Source: a bacterium (GTDB lineage Bacteria > Patescibacteriota > Minisyncoccia > Phycocordibacterales > JAKAEA01). From it: a stretch of 52,490 nucleotides of DNA. Shown piece by piece: positions 1-6,995 of this stretch. Where the stretch lies: positions 1-52,490 of the forward strand of contig JAJYGQ010000020.1 of assembly GCA_021785065.1 (NCBI GenBank), written 5' to 3'. A program made the position numbers and the translations under genes. Under the pieces are notes generated by a model. It was not told the DNA's origin and did not search any database. It was given only the letters and a program-made list of their open reading frames with translations. The number at the start of each line of letters is the position of its first letter. Position 1 is the first letter of the stretch.

Positions 1-258
1 CATTTTACATGTGAAAATTGTAATACTAAGGTTCAAGGTGATGGTTTTACTAATCATTGCCCTAATTGTCTGTGGTCAAAACACGTTGATATATATCCTG
101 GAGACAGGGCTTGTGCTTGCGGTGGCCTTATGGAGCCAGTGGAAAGTATTCTTAAGAAACAAGAATATTTTGTAAAACAAAAATGTATTACGTGTGGATT
201 TTACCGGATCAATGGTTTAGCAAAAAATGATAACTTTTCAGTTTTACTGGGACTTTAG
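1..258 (+). CDS. RNHCP-domain zinc-ribbon-like protein (5' end cut off by window)
   Basis: Frame 1 is open from the window edge to TAG at 256-258, giving 85 visible residues; the start lies outside. The visible part has paired cysteines (C4/C7), the block TNHCPNCLWSKHVD (residues 17-30), then GDRACACGG and a closing KCITCG. This order matches the RNHCP domain family, small proteins of unknown function; here the first residue of the namesake motif is T, not R. The cysteine and histidine pattern suggests metal binding, which is inference. No catalytic role can be assigned. It is followed by about 66 bases and then a tRNA gene. Confidence 0.75.
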   Translation, partial: HFTCENCNTKVQGDGFTNHCPNCLWSKHVDIYPGDRACACGGLMEPVESILKKQEYFVKQKCITCGFYRINGLAKNDNFSVLLGL

Positions 259-324
259 CGTTTGCGTTCAGGAGAAAAAGCTAGTAGGGTAGTGGAGCAT
301 AGTAGAATATGTAGTGATAGTATT

Positions 325-395
325 GCGGGTGTAGTTTAGTGGTAGAATGACTGCCTTCCAAGCAGTATACGCGGGTTCGATTCCCGCCACCCGCA
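325..395 (+). tRNA. tRNA-Gly (anticodon UCC)
   Basis: A full cloverleaf can be drawn. The 7-bp acceptor stem GCGGGTG/CACCCGC is perfect. The anticodon stem ACTGC/GCAGT closes a CTTCCAA loop with anticodon TCC, and the T arm is GCGGG-TTCGATT-CCCGC. The discriminator base is A395. The following bases are CCT, so the CCA tail is not encoded and must be added after transcription. A terminator hairpin follows about 43 bases downstream. Confidence 0.95.
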
Positions 396-437
396 CCTCA
401 TGAATGAAAATATATAAGTTTCTTTACTAAGAAACAT

Positions 438-467
438 ACAAAAACCGCCCTGAAGGGCGGTTTTTGT
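438..467. terminator. Bidirectional intrinsic terminator between tRNA-Gly and hup
   Basis: The stem ACCGCCC-TGAA-GGGCGGT is flanked by a run of five A on the left and five T on the right, so it can end transcription in both directions. It sits between the plus-strand tRNA and the 3' end of the minus-strand hup gene. Confidence 0.85.
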
Positions 468-486
468 ATTCAATACTTCAATATTA

Positions 487-759
487 CTATTTTACACCCT
501 CTTTAAGGGCTTTAGCGGCACGGAATTTAGGAACGCGCATTGCAGGAACGTCAACCATTTCGCCAGTGCGAGGGTTGCGAGCCTTGCGGGCAGCACGCTG
601 CTTAACAGAGAAAATACCCAAACCAGCAATTGATACCTCGTTGCTCTTTTTGAGAGAATCAACAATGGAGCTGATCATTGTGTCTACTGCTTCTTCGGCT
701 TGAGTTTTGGTACCGCCGAGTTTTGCATGAACCGCATCTACGATACTTGCTTTATTCAT
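487..759 (-). CDS. hup: HU/IHF-family nucleoid DNA-binding protein
   Basis: The 90-residue product has the normal HU length. It opens with MNKASIVDAVHAKLGG, has the central helix pair, and carries the beta-arm signature GIFSVKQRAARKARNPRTGE, whose NPRTGE turn is typical of HU. It should bind and bend DNA as a dimer in the nucleoid. The start codon is preceded by GTACT with no Shine-Dalgarno sequence, related to the ACTACT element seen before several translation genes. The gene is monocistronic, with a shared terminator downstream. HU and IHF subtypes cannot be separated from sequence alone; HU is more likely. Confidence 0.95.
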   Translation of the reverse strand: MNKASIVDAVHAKLGGTKTQAEEAVDTMISSIVDSLKKSNEVSIAGLGIFSVKQRAARKARNPRTGEMVDVPAMRVPKFRAAKALKEGVK

Positions 760-805
760 AGTACGTTTAATTAACTATTAATTAGCGACCTGAGTCGTTA
801 GACAC

Positions 806-811
806 ATTATA
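806..811 (-). promoter_or_regulatory. Putative -10 box of hup
   Basis: On the minus strand this reads TATAAT, a perfect -10 hexamer, about 47 bases upstream of the hup ATG. No good -35 hexamer is visible at 16-18 bases spacing, so the call rests on the -10 alone. Confidence 0.4.
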
Positions 812-876
812 TAATAGGCCGTATTTTAGCGATAGCGATTAAAAACTACAAAACGAAAGTTGATTTTTGACAAATA

Positions 877-2400
877 TTAGCGAGCAAACTCAATTATTCG
901 ACTTTCGCGAATTACTACTACTTTTATTTCTCCTGGATATTTAAGCTCCTTTTCTATTTGGAGGGCTATATCTCGGGCTATTTTGCGAGCTTCAATATCA
1001 GAAATCTCTGTTGGTGTAACAAATACTCTAATTTCTCGGCCCGCTTGTAATGCGTAAGCTTTTTCCACTCCTTTCATTGTTGTGGCAATTGATTCCAGTT
1101 CTTCTAGACGTTTAAGATAATTTTCCATTGTATCGCGTCGAGCACCTGGACGAGATCCTGAAATAGCATCGGCAACTTGGACAATAATTGACTCAACAGT
1201 CTCAAACGGATACTCCCCATGATGAGCTTGCATCGCTTTAATAACCGATTCCTGAACCCCGAACTTTTGAAGAATTCTTCTACCTATTTCTACGTGCGTT
1301 CCTTGTACTTCATGATCGAGAGCCTTACCGATATCGTGTAAAAGAGCTCCCGCTTTAGCAACCGCAACATCGGCGCCTAGTTCTTCAGCAATCATGCCAG
1401 CAACATGAGACATTTCTACAGAGTGCTGTAAAACATTTTGACCATAGCTGGTACGGAAGTATAAACGGCCCAGTATAGCGATAATTCTTGGATCAAGATT
1501 AAATACTCCACACTCGTATGCAGCCTGCTCGCCCTTCTCTTTAATTGTTTTATTAATTTCGCTTTTAGCTTTCTCCACCACTTCCTCGATTTTTGCTGGC
1601 TGGATGCGACCATCAGCAATGAGGTATTCAAGAGCCATAACAGCGGTATGGCGACGAATTGGGTTAAAAGAGGAAATAGTAATAGTGCCTGGCGTATCGT
1701 CAACAATAACCTCAACACCGGTCGCACGCTCAAATGCTTTTATATTGCGACCTTCCTTACCAATTATTTTACCCTTTATTTCATCACCAGGAATAGCGAG
1801 GGTAGTGGACATAATTTCAGCGGGGATAGTGCTGCTGATACGTTGAATAGCAGTAGCAATAATTTCCTGAGCACGACGCTCAATCTTTTCCTCACTTTGA
1901 TTTTCTAACTTCTGCATTCGCACGAGCAAGTCTTCTTGGGAATTTTGCTCCACTTCAGTTAATAGCTGATTTTTAGCTTCATCACGACTCATTGCACTCA
2001 CTCTTTCAAGTTCCGCAACCTTCTCCTGTTTTATCGCCTGCACTTTTTCCTGAATCGTTTTTATTTCGTTAATTTTAACCTTTATATTTTCTACTTCAGT
2101 GTCAATGTCGTTTTGGCGTCTATCGAGCGTCTCTTCCTTTTTTACCAAACGCTCCTCCGTTTTTTTTAGGTTCTCTTCCTTCTCTTTTATTTCGCTTCTA
2201 ACCTCGCGTAACGTATCAATTGACTTTTTTTCCGCCTCAGCACTGATTTTTTTAGCCTCTTCCTGGGCATTTGACAGAAGTCTTTTTGTCTCTAATTCAA
2301 TAGAGTTTCGCTTCGATAATGAAATAAAAATACGACCAACATAGCCAATTACGGCCCCTATAACGGCCGCGGCAACCCCCACAATTAATTGTAATAACAT
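877..2400 (-). CDS. rny: Ribonuclease Y (membrane-anchored endoribonuclease)
   Basis: The 507 residues have the full RNase Y layout. An N-terminal membrane segment (LIVGVAAAVIGAVIGYV) is followed by a long charged coiled coil (about 30-190), a KH domain with GKIIGKEGRNIKAFE near residue 210, and an HD domain with LLHDIGKALDHE near residue 350, including the catalytic H-D pair. RNase Y starts bulk mRNA decay at the inner membrane in bacteria that use it in place of RNase E. Length is normal (about 510-520). The ATG is directly preceded by TTGACAT, which is too close to be this gene's own -35. No terminator is visible before hup. Confidence 0.97.
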   Translation of the reverse strand: MLLQLIVGVAAAVIGAVIGYVGRIFISLSKRNSIELETKRLLSNAQEEAKKISAEAEKKSIDTLREVRSEIKEKEENLKKTEERLVKKEETLDRRQNDIDTEVENIKVKINEIKTIQEKVQAIKQEKVAELERVSAMSRDEAKNQLLTEVEQNSQEDLLVRMQKLENQSEEKIERRAQEIIATAIQRISSTIPAEIMSTTLAIPGDEIKGKIIGKEGRNIKAFERATGVEVIVDDTPGTITISSFNPIRRHTAVMALEYLIADGRIQPAKIEEVVEKAKSEINKTIKEKGEQAAYECGVFNLDPRIIAILGRLYFRTSYGQNVLQHSVEMSHVAGMIAEELGADVAVAKAGALLHDIGKALDHEVQGTHVEIGRRILQKFGVQESVIKAMQAHHGEYPFETVESIIVQVADAISGSRPGARRDTMENYLKRLEELESIATTMKGVEKAYALQAGREIRVFVTPTEISDIEARKIARDIALQIEKELKYPGEIKVVVIRESRIIEFAR

Positions 2401-2627
2401 ATGTCAAGAACCCGCTCTCAGTTCATGTTTGCTCAGTGTATTGGAGACTCACATAACTCAACATCAAGGAAAAACTCAGTAGGTAATGTGACATGCTGGG
2501 TTACCGTTGTAGTACAGGAAATGAAAATCGGGTAATTATCTTTGATAATAAAAACACTTTAAATGAAAAAAACAATTTTGTCCAGGGTTGGAAGGACCGG
2601 GGTGAAAGCTCCCTATGAAAAGGCTAT
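2401..2627. other. 227-bp intergenic region between clpP and rny, no gene assigned
   Basis: Both flanking genes are on the minus strand. No credible ORF, tRNA or strong terminator is visible. Near 2587-2614 there is a G/C-rich patch that on the minus strand contains GGGAGCTTT and, a few bases on, CGGTCCT. The same two words occur in the same order in the structured RNA candidate at 43.58 kb. The region is long for this compact genome, so the rny promoter or a small RNA may lie here, but I cannot define either. Confidence 0.3.
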
Positions 2628-3233
2628 CTAAATTATTTTATCTACAATGCCGTATTTTTTAGCTTCTTCGGCGGTTAAGAAATAGTCACGGTCAACATCT
2701 TTTTCTATTTTAGAAAGTGGTTGGCCGGTGTTTTCAGAAAGAATTTTATTGAGGCGTTCGCGGGTGCGTAGAATTTGCTTGGTGGTAATTTCAATATCAG
2801 CAGCTCGGCCTTCAGCGCCGCCCCAAGGCTGGTGGATCATTACTTCGGCATTAGGGAGAATTAGACGCTTGCCTTTTTGACCGGCTGAGAGCAGGAGAGC
2901 GCCAGCGGAAGCAGCCATGCCTACGCAGACGGTCGACACTTCAGGCTTGATATGGTTCATGGTGTCGAGAATAGCGAGCGCTGAGGTTACTGACCCGCCT
3001 GGTGAGTTGATATAAAGTGAAATATCTTTTTTTGAATCTTCTGATTGAAGGAAAAGGAGTTCGGCAATAATAATGTTAGCGACGTGGTCATCGATACCAC
3101 CACCGAGGAAGATTATCCGCTCACGCAAAAGGCGAGAATAAATATCATAGGCACGCTCACCAAATTGCGACTTCTCGATAACTGTAGGAATAAGAATTTG
3201 GCTATTGATTTGATCGGTTTTTTCTGATTTCAT
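2628..3233 (-). CDS. clpP: ATP-dependent Clp protease proteolytic subunit
   Basis: The 201-residue product is a serine peptidase of family S14. The nucleophile Ser lies in [14 protein letters not shown], the catalytic His in VMIHQPWGG, and the Asp in [20 protein letters not shown]. The oxyanion strand INSPGGSV is present. It would form the tetradecameric degradation chamber fed by ClpX or ClpA/C. A longer frame opens at 3275, but I chose MKSEKTDQ at 3233. The upstream ATG overlaps the rsmE start and lies upstream of the predicted -10 box, while the internal ATG sits about 10 bases after it. No ClpX gene is in the window. Confidence 0.96.
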   Translation of the reverse strand: MKSEKTDQINSQILIPTVIEKSQFGERAYDIYSRLLRERIIFLGGGIDDHVANIIIAELLFLQSEDSKKDISLYINSPGGSVTSALAILDTMNHIKPEVSTVCVGMAASAGALLLSAGQKGKRLILPNAEVMIHQPWGGAEGRAADIEITTKQILRTRERLNKILSENTGQPLSKIEKDVDRDYFLTAEEAKKYGIVDKII

Positions 3234-3243
3234 AGGTGTGCGT

Positions 3244-3252
3244 ATTCTAGCA
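3244..3252 (-). promoter_or_regulatory. Extended -10 promoter of clpP
   Basis: The minus strand reads TGCTAGAAT, an extended -10 box, 10 bases before the clpP ATG at 3233. Transcription would start only about 4 bases upstream of the start codon, giving a nearly leaderless mRNA. This also excludes the longer ORF start at 3275. Confidence 0.55.
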
Positions 3253-3273
3253 CGAATATAAAAAATATCCATC

Positions 3274-3987
3274 ATGCGTATACATCGTTTTTATGTTACT
3301 GAAAGTGTTTCCAATTCTTTTTCTATTGGTGACACAATCTCTGTGCGGTCCCTTCCACTTGTTCATCAGTGGAAAAATGTTTTCCGTTTTGGTAGGGGAG
3401 ACGAAATAATTATTTTTAATGGAATAAGTGGTGAACAATACAGAGTGAGATTTTCGGAACTTACAAGCAAGGAAGCTAATTTGGAAATTCTTGAAAAGCA
3501 AAATGGTTTCGGTAGTCCATCTCGAGAAGTTACGCTCTACAGTGCTCTTATTAAAAAAGAGCGTTTCGAATGGATGGTAGAAAAAGCGACAGAAATTGGC
3601 GTATCCCATTTTTGTCCGCTTATTACCGAGCGAATCAAAATGGAAACTCTAAAGATCGAGAGGGCCCAAAAAATTATTATTGAAGCGACAGAACAATCTG
3701 GTTGGTGTCGTGTGCCGACGATTGTCGAACCACTATCGCTCAGCGTTGCATTAGATCAAGCAAAAAATCCTTTTGTGTGTGATGTTGGAGAGCCAGCCGC
3801 GAGGGTTTTGCCCAAAACCGCCGATCTATCTGAAATTAGTTTGTTTATTGGTCCTGAAGGCGGCTGGTCAGTAGCAGAAAGGGAATTGTTTGCCCAGAAA
3901 AAAATCCCTACGATTTCTCTCGGTCGCCAAACACTCCGCGCAGAAACAGCGGCCCTTGTTGCGGCGGCATTTACCCTTTTACCGTAG
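3274..3987 (+). CDS. rsmE: 16S rRNA (uracil-1498-N3)-methyltransferase
   Basis: This 237-residue protein fits the RsmE family (SPOUT superfamily, knotted SAM-binding fold). It has an N-terminal PUA-like part ([26 protein letters not shown]), a middle segment with [18 protein letters not shown], and the C-terminal signatures [10 protein letters not shown] and [17 protein letters not shown] that form the SAM-binding knot. It methylates U1498 at the decoding region of the small subunit. It is divergent from clpP and convergent with tig, whose 3' end it overlaps by 17 bases, a sign of tight packing. Confidence 0.95.
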   Translation: MRIHRFYVTESVSNSFSIGDTISVRSLPLVHQWKNVFRFGRGDEIIIFNGISGEQYRVRFSELTSKEANLEILEKQNGFGSPSREVTLYSALIKKERFEWMVEKATEIGVSHFCPLITERIKMETLKIERAQKIIIEATEQSGWCRVPTIVEPLSLSVALDQAKNPFVCDVGEPAARVLPKTADLSEISLFIGPEGGWSVAERELFAQKKIPTISLGRQTLRAETAALVAAAFTLLP

Positions 3988-5071
3988 TCGTCTCCAAAAA
4001 CGCAATAGTTTTTTCTAGTGTAAGAATGTGGCTGACGTAGCCTTCAACTTGCGCCGTATCAAGATCGGCGTGTTGACTCTTTAAGCGTCGCACCTCCTGC
4101 TCAATTTCAGCTGAGGAGGCTCGCAAATTTTCTTTGCGGGCAATTTCTTCGAGAATGAGCGTAGTTCGAGCTCGTTTTTCTGCTTCAGGCAGCCATTCTT
4201 TTTGAATATCCTCTCGAGTTTTTTTGATATGAGAAAGGTAGCTGTCTACCGAAAGACCAAGACGTCGGACGTCTTCCTCAAATTGGCCAATCATTCTGTT
4301 AAGTTCGTAATCTATAAGGGGCTGGGGGACGGGAAATTTTGTTTCTGCTAGTAATTTCTCCAGAATTTTGGCGCGGCGTTTTTCTAGGTGACGTTGTTTT
4401 TTTTCTTGTAGTAAATTCTCTTTTATTTTCTCGCGAAAGTCGGCGACAGAGTTAAAGTTACCAAGCGTTTTTACAAAATCATCGGTAATTTCCGGTTTGT
4501 GTTTTTCTAGTTCAGCGTCAGTGTGGTTGTGATTAGCCGCAGTGTCATCATGGTGAGCCTCGGTGTGTTTGTGAAGTTCCTGATGGGCGTAATTACTTCG
4601 CATATGTTCTATAACATCAGCAACTTCTTTATCGCTGACCACGATTTTTTCTTGCTCGGCAGCACTATTGCTCGCCGCGATTTCTTCCGCGGCAATTTTT
4701 TTGTAATCAGGGAGCTGTAGTGTGGGGCGTACTGCTACAAGAATTGAAAAACCAAGGGGATTATTGGGGGCGAGTTTTGTAATGGTAATTTTAGGGCGGG
4801 CAATGTATTGTGCCGCATGTTTTTCTACAAGTTCTGGAACAACTGTCTGTAGCGCTAATTCGGCGGCGTTTTCTAAGATAGCAGCCCCACCAACTTTTTC
4901 TACGAGAACTTGCTCGGGAATATGGCCCTGGCGAAAGCCAGGGATTTTAGCAGTCTGTCCAATTTTTTCCAGAGCTTTTTGTCGAAACGGAGCAAGAGCG
5001 GCTGGAGAAATCATTCCCGTAATCTCTACCTGAGAATTTTCTTTTGGGGTAACTGTAATATCTTCGTACAT
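3971..5071 (-). CDS. tig: Trigger factor lacking the PPIase domain, with a His-rich insert
   Basis: The 366 residues are shorter than the usual 430 or so. The ribosome-binding domain is clear, with the signature GFRQGHIPEQVL near residues 45-56. The C-terminal SurA-like chaperone arms are also present (DDFVKTLGNFNSVADFREKIKENL and the helices that follow). The FKBP-type peptidyl-prolyl isomerase domain expected in between is missing. Its place is taken by a linker of about 35 residues rich in His, Glu and Asp (HQELHKHTEAHHDD, then AANHNHTDAELEKHKP). Holding of nascent chains should remain; proline isomerisation should not. The start overlaps the ppa stop as TAATG, so translation is probably coupled. 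Confidence 0.9.
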   Translation of the reverse strand: MYEDITVTPKENSQVEITGMISPAALAPFRQKALEKIGQTAKIPGFRQGHIPEQVLVEKVGGAAILENAAELALQTVVPELVEKHAAQYIARPKITITKLAPNNPLGFSILVAVRPTLQLPDYKKIAAEEIAASNSAAEQEKIVVSDKEVADVIEHMRSNYAHQELHKHTEAHHDDTAANHNHTDAELEKHKPEITDDFVKTLGNFNSVADFREKIKENLLQEKKQRHLEKRRAKILEKLLAETKFPVPQPLIDYELNRMIGQFEEDVRRLGLSVDSYLSHIKKTREDIQKEWLPEAEKRARTTLILEEIARKENLRASSAEIEQEVRRLKSQHADLDTAQVEGYVSHILTLEKTIAFLETTTVKG

Positions 5072-5640
5072 TATTTTTTAGTGTTGTTAGTACTGCCAAA
5101 TTTTTTTTCATAGAGTTTAATACCGCGCGCGATCGCCGCAACAGCTGCTGCTTTATCAAGAATTTTATTAACTGTTACTACTACCGGTTTTCCTTTTAGT
5201 TGTTTGTAGGTTTCGTAAAAATGAGAAAATTCTTTTAAAGAGTGAGGATTGATATCAGCTAAATCTTTTACGTGTTCCCAACGACGATCCTCAACAGGAA
5301 CAGTAATTATTTTGTAATCAGATTCCCCGGAATCAGTAATGTCCATAACGGCTACGGGCCGAACTTTTACGAGAATGCCAGGAAAGAGGGGAAACGTAGA
5401 GAGAATAATAACATCGAGAGGGTCACCATCGTCCCAGAGAGTGCGCGGTGCGAGGCCGTAGTCAAACGGAAAAGGAGCATAAGAATAGTTTGCTCGATCA
5501 AGAGCGATAAGGCCAGTTTTTTTATCAATTTCGTATTTATTGTGTGAGCCGCGGGGTATTTCGACAATGGCATTAAACTCTTCGGGCACTGAATCACCAA
5601 GGGGGATATCGTGCCAATAACTCATTGCTGTATGGGACAT
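5071..5640 (-). CDS. ppa: Inorganic pyrophosphatase, family I
   Basis: The 189-residue soluble family I pyrophosphatase hydrolyses PPi to two phosphates, pulling nucleic acid and protein synthesis forward. Signatures are VEIPRGSHNKYEIDKKTG near the N terminus, the DYGLAPRTLWDDGDPLDVI block with the Asp residues that bind Mg2+, and KIITVPVEDRRWEHVKD. A second ATG five codons in (MSYWHDIP) is an alternative start. The stop overlaps the tig start (TAATG). The pair lies downstream of nusA on the same strand, with a gap of about 32 bases. Confidence 0.96.
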   Translation of the reverse strand: MSHTAMSYWHDIPLGDSVPEEFNAIVEIPRGSHNKYEIDKKTGLIALDRANYSYAPFPFDYGLAPRTLWDDGDPLDVIILSTFPLFPGILVKVRPVAVMDITDSGESDYKIITVPVEDRRWEHVKDLADINPHSLKEFSHFYETYKQLKGKPVVVTVNKILDKAAAVAAIARGIKLYEKKFGSTNNTKK

Positions 5641-5672
5641 AGTATTTTCGTTTTATTTATAAGCAATATAAA

Positions 5673-6875
5673 TTATACATTTTCCTCCGGTAATGTTGTT
5701 GCCAGTGGTGTTGTTTTACCCTCGATTTTTTGGGGTGTTTCGCCGGTGTCAATATTTTCTCCTTGTACTGATTGAATGTCGATGCGCCAACCGGTGAGTT
5801 TTGCTGCTAGACGAACGTTTTGTCCGCCCTTACCAATAGCCAACGACTGCTGGTCTTCAGAAACTGAAACAGCGGCGGTTTTGTTTTCCTCATCAATTAC
5901 CACATTAAGTGCGTGTGCTGGTGAAATAGCCTCTTCAACGAATCGCTTAGGATCTTCTGACCATTCAATGATATCTATTTTTTCTCCACCAAGCTCGCTG
6001 GTGACAGTGGCAACGCGGACGCCACGCTGACCGACGAGTGAACCAACGGGATCAACGTGCGGGTCATTGGAAAGAACGGCGATTTTTGATCGAGAACCAG
6101 CTTCTCGCGCCACGCTTTTAACCTCTATAACACCACTGGCAATTTCAGGAACCTCCATTTCAAAAAGTTTAATGAGGAATTTGGGATGCGATCGAGAAAG
6201 GCGGAGAAAAATGCCTCGTGGCGTTTCTTCAACTCGATAGAGATAGGCGCGAACACGTTCGCCTTGACGATATCGCTCACCGGGGATTTGCTCCTCGTAG
6301 GGTAAAATGCCGCTGGCTCGCCCCATGTCAACAAAAATATTGCCGCGCTCAATACGCTGCACAGTACCAGAGACAATCTCGCCCTCTCGCTCTCCAAACT
6401 CACCAAGTACGGAAACTTTTTCCGCCTCGCGAATTTTTTGGATAATAGTTTGCTTAGCGGTCTGTGAAGCAATGCGGCCGAAATCATCGCGGGTTTCTAG
6501 AGGAAATACAATTTCGTCGCCAATCTGAGAACCACGCTTTATCTTTTGAGCATCGTCGAGCAAAATATGGCGCTCTGGATTGAAAAGCACCTTTTCTGGT
6601 TCGTCGTCAGTTGTTTCAGGAATTTCTGGGAGGGTGCCATCAGGGTTAGGGGTAATAATTTGCTGTGGGTCGACAACAACTTTTACTTGGAAAAACTCAC
6701 TTTTACCGCTCTGTATGTCAAAAGTAGCCCGAATAATCTGGTGTTTTTTGCCATATTCTTTTTTATAGGCACTAGCAAGCGCAGCTTCTATAGCCTCAAT
6801 AATTTTTTCTCGCGGTATACCGCGCTCTTCCTCAAGTTCACCAAGGACTGAATTTATGGTTTTTAGATCAAACAT
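5673..6875 (-). CDS. nusA: Transcription termination/antitermination factor NusA
   Basis: The 400 residues show an N-terminal RNA polymerase-binding domain (IEAIEAALASAYKKEYG), an S1 domain (GEIVSGTVQRIERGNIFVDMG, about 165-230), and tandem KH domains. KH1 contains VGSLVGQRGVRV and KH2 contains SLAIGKGGQNVRLAAKLTGW. The C-terminal acidic repeats of E. coli NusA are absent, as in many bacteria. An insert of about 20 residues rich in Pro and Glu lies near residue 75-95. It modulates pausing, termination and antitermination. The 5' leader carries a strong hairpin just before the start codon. Confidence 0.96.
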   Translation of the reverse strand: MFDLKTINSVLGELEEERGIPREKIIEAIEAALASAYKKEYGKKHQIIRATFDIQSGKSEFFQVKVVVDPQQIITPNPDGTLPEIPETTDDEPEKVLFNPERHILLDDAQKIKRGSQIGDEIVFPLETRDDFGRIASQTAKQTIIQKIREAEKVSVLGEFGEREGEIVSGTVQRIERGNIFVDMGRASGILPYEEQIPGERYRQGERVRAYLYRVEETPRGIFLRLSRSHPKFLIKLFEMEVPEIASGVIEVKSVAREAGSRSKIAVLSNDPHVDPVGSLVGQRGVRVATVTSELGGEKIDIIEWSEDPKRFVEEAISPAHALNVVIDEENKTAAVSVSEDQQSLAIGKGGQNVRLAAKLTGWRIDIQSVQGENIDTGETPQKIEGKTTPLATTLPEENV

Positions 6876-6891
6876 AATTTTCTTTTAAAAA

Positions 6892-6914
6892 GAATTCGCC
6901 TCGTCGGCGAATTC
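6892..6914 (-). promoter_or_regulatory. Stem-loop at the 5' end of the nusA mRNA
   Basis: On the minus strand GAATTCGCC-GACGA-GGCGAATTC forms a perfect 9-bp stem followed by TTTTT, 16 bases before the nusA ATG. With the predicted start near 6920, the hairpin is the first structure in the transcript. It looks like a terminator but is probably too close to the start site to terminate. A 5' mRNA stabiliser or autoregulatory element is as likely. Confidence 0.6.
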
Positions 6915-6926
6915 AGGATTACACAC

Positions 6927-6954
6927 AGTATACACCCATAGAGCAGATTGTCAA
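6927..6954 (-). promoter_or_regulatory. Sigma-70-type promoter of nusA
   Basis: The minus strand has TTGACA (6954-6949), a 16-base spacer and TATACT (6932-6927), close to consensus. The expected start is near 6920. The -35 box overlaps the plus-strand -35 of pilB. Confidence 0.75.
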
Positions 6955-6977
6955 TCCGATGCCTTTAGTCGTATAAT
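6948..6977 (+). promoter_or_regulatory. Sigma-70-type promoter of the pilus operon
   Basis: TTGTCA (6948-6953), an 18-base spacer and TATAAT (6972-6977) lie 18 bases before the pilB ATG. The expected start is near 6984, giving a leader of about 11 bases without a Shine-Dalgarno sequence. The -35 overlaps that of nusA on the other strand. Confidence 0.7.
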
Positions 6978-6995
6978 TAACGGTACTATTGTTCT

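Noticed and set aside
2401-2410. TTGACA next to the rny start codon as a promoter
   Set aside because: On the minus strand it touches the rny ATG and would drive transcription inside the gene; no -10 at the right distance is evident.
3234-3275. N-terminal extension of ClpP starting at 3275
   Set aside because: It overlaps the rsmE start and lies upstream of the predicted clpP -10 box; the internal start gives the normal length.
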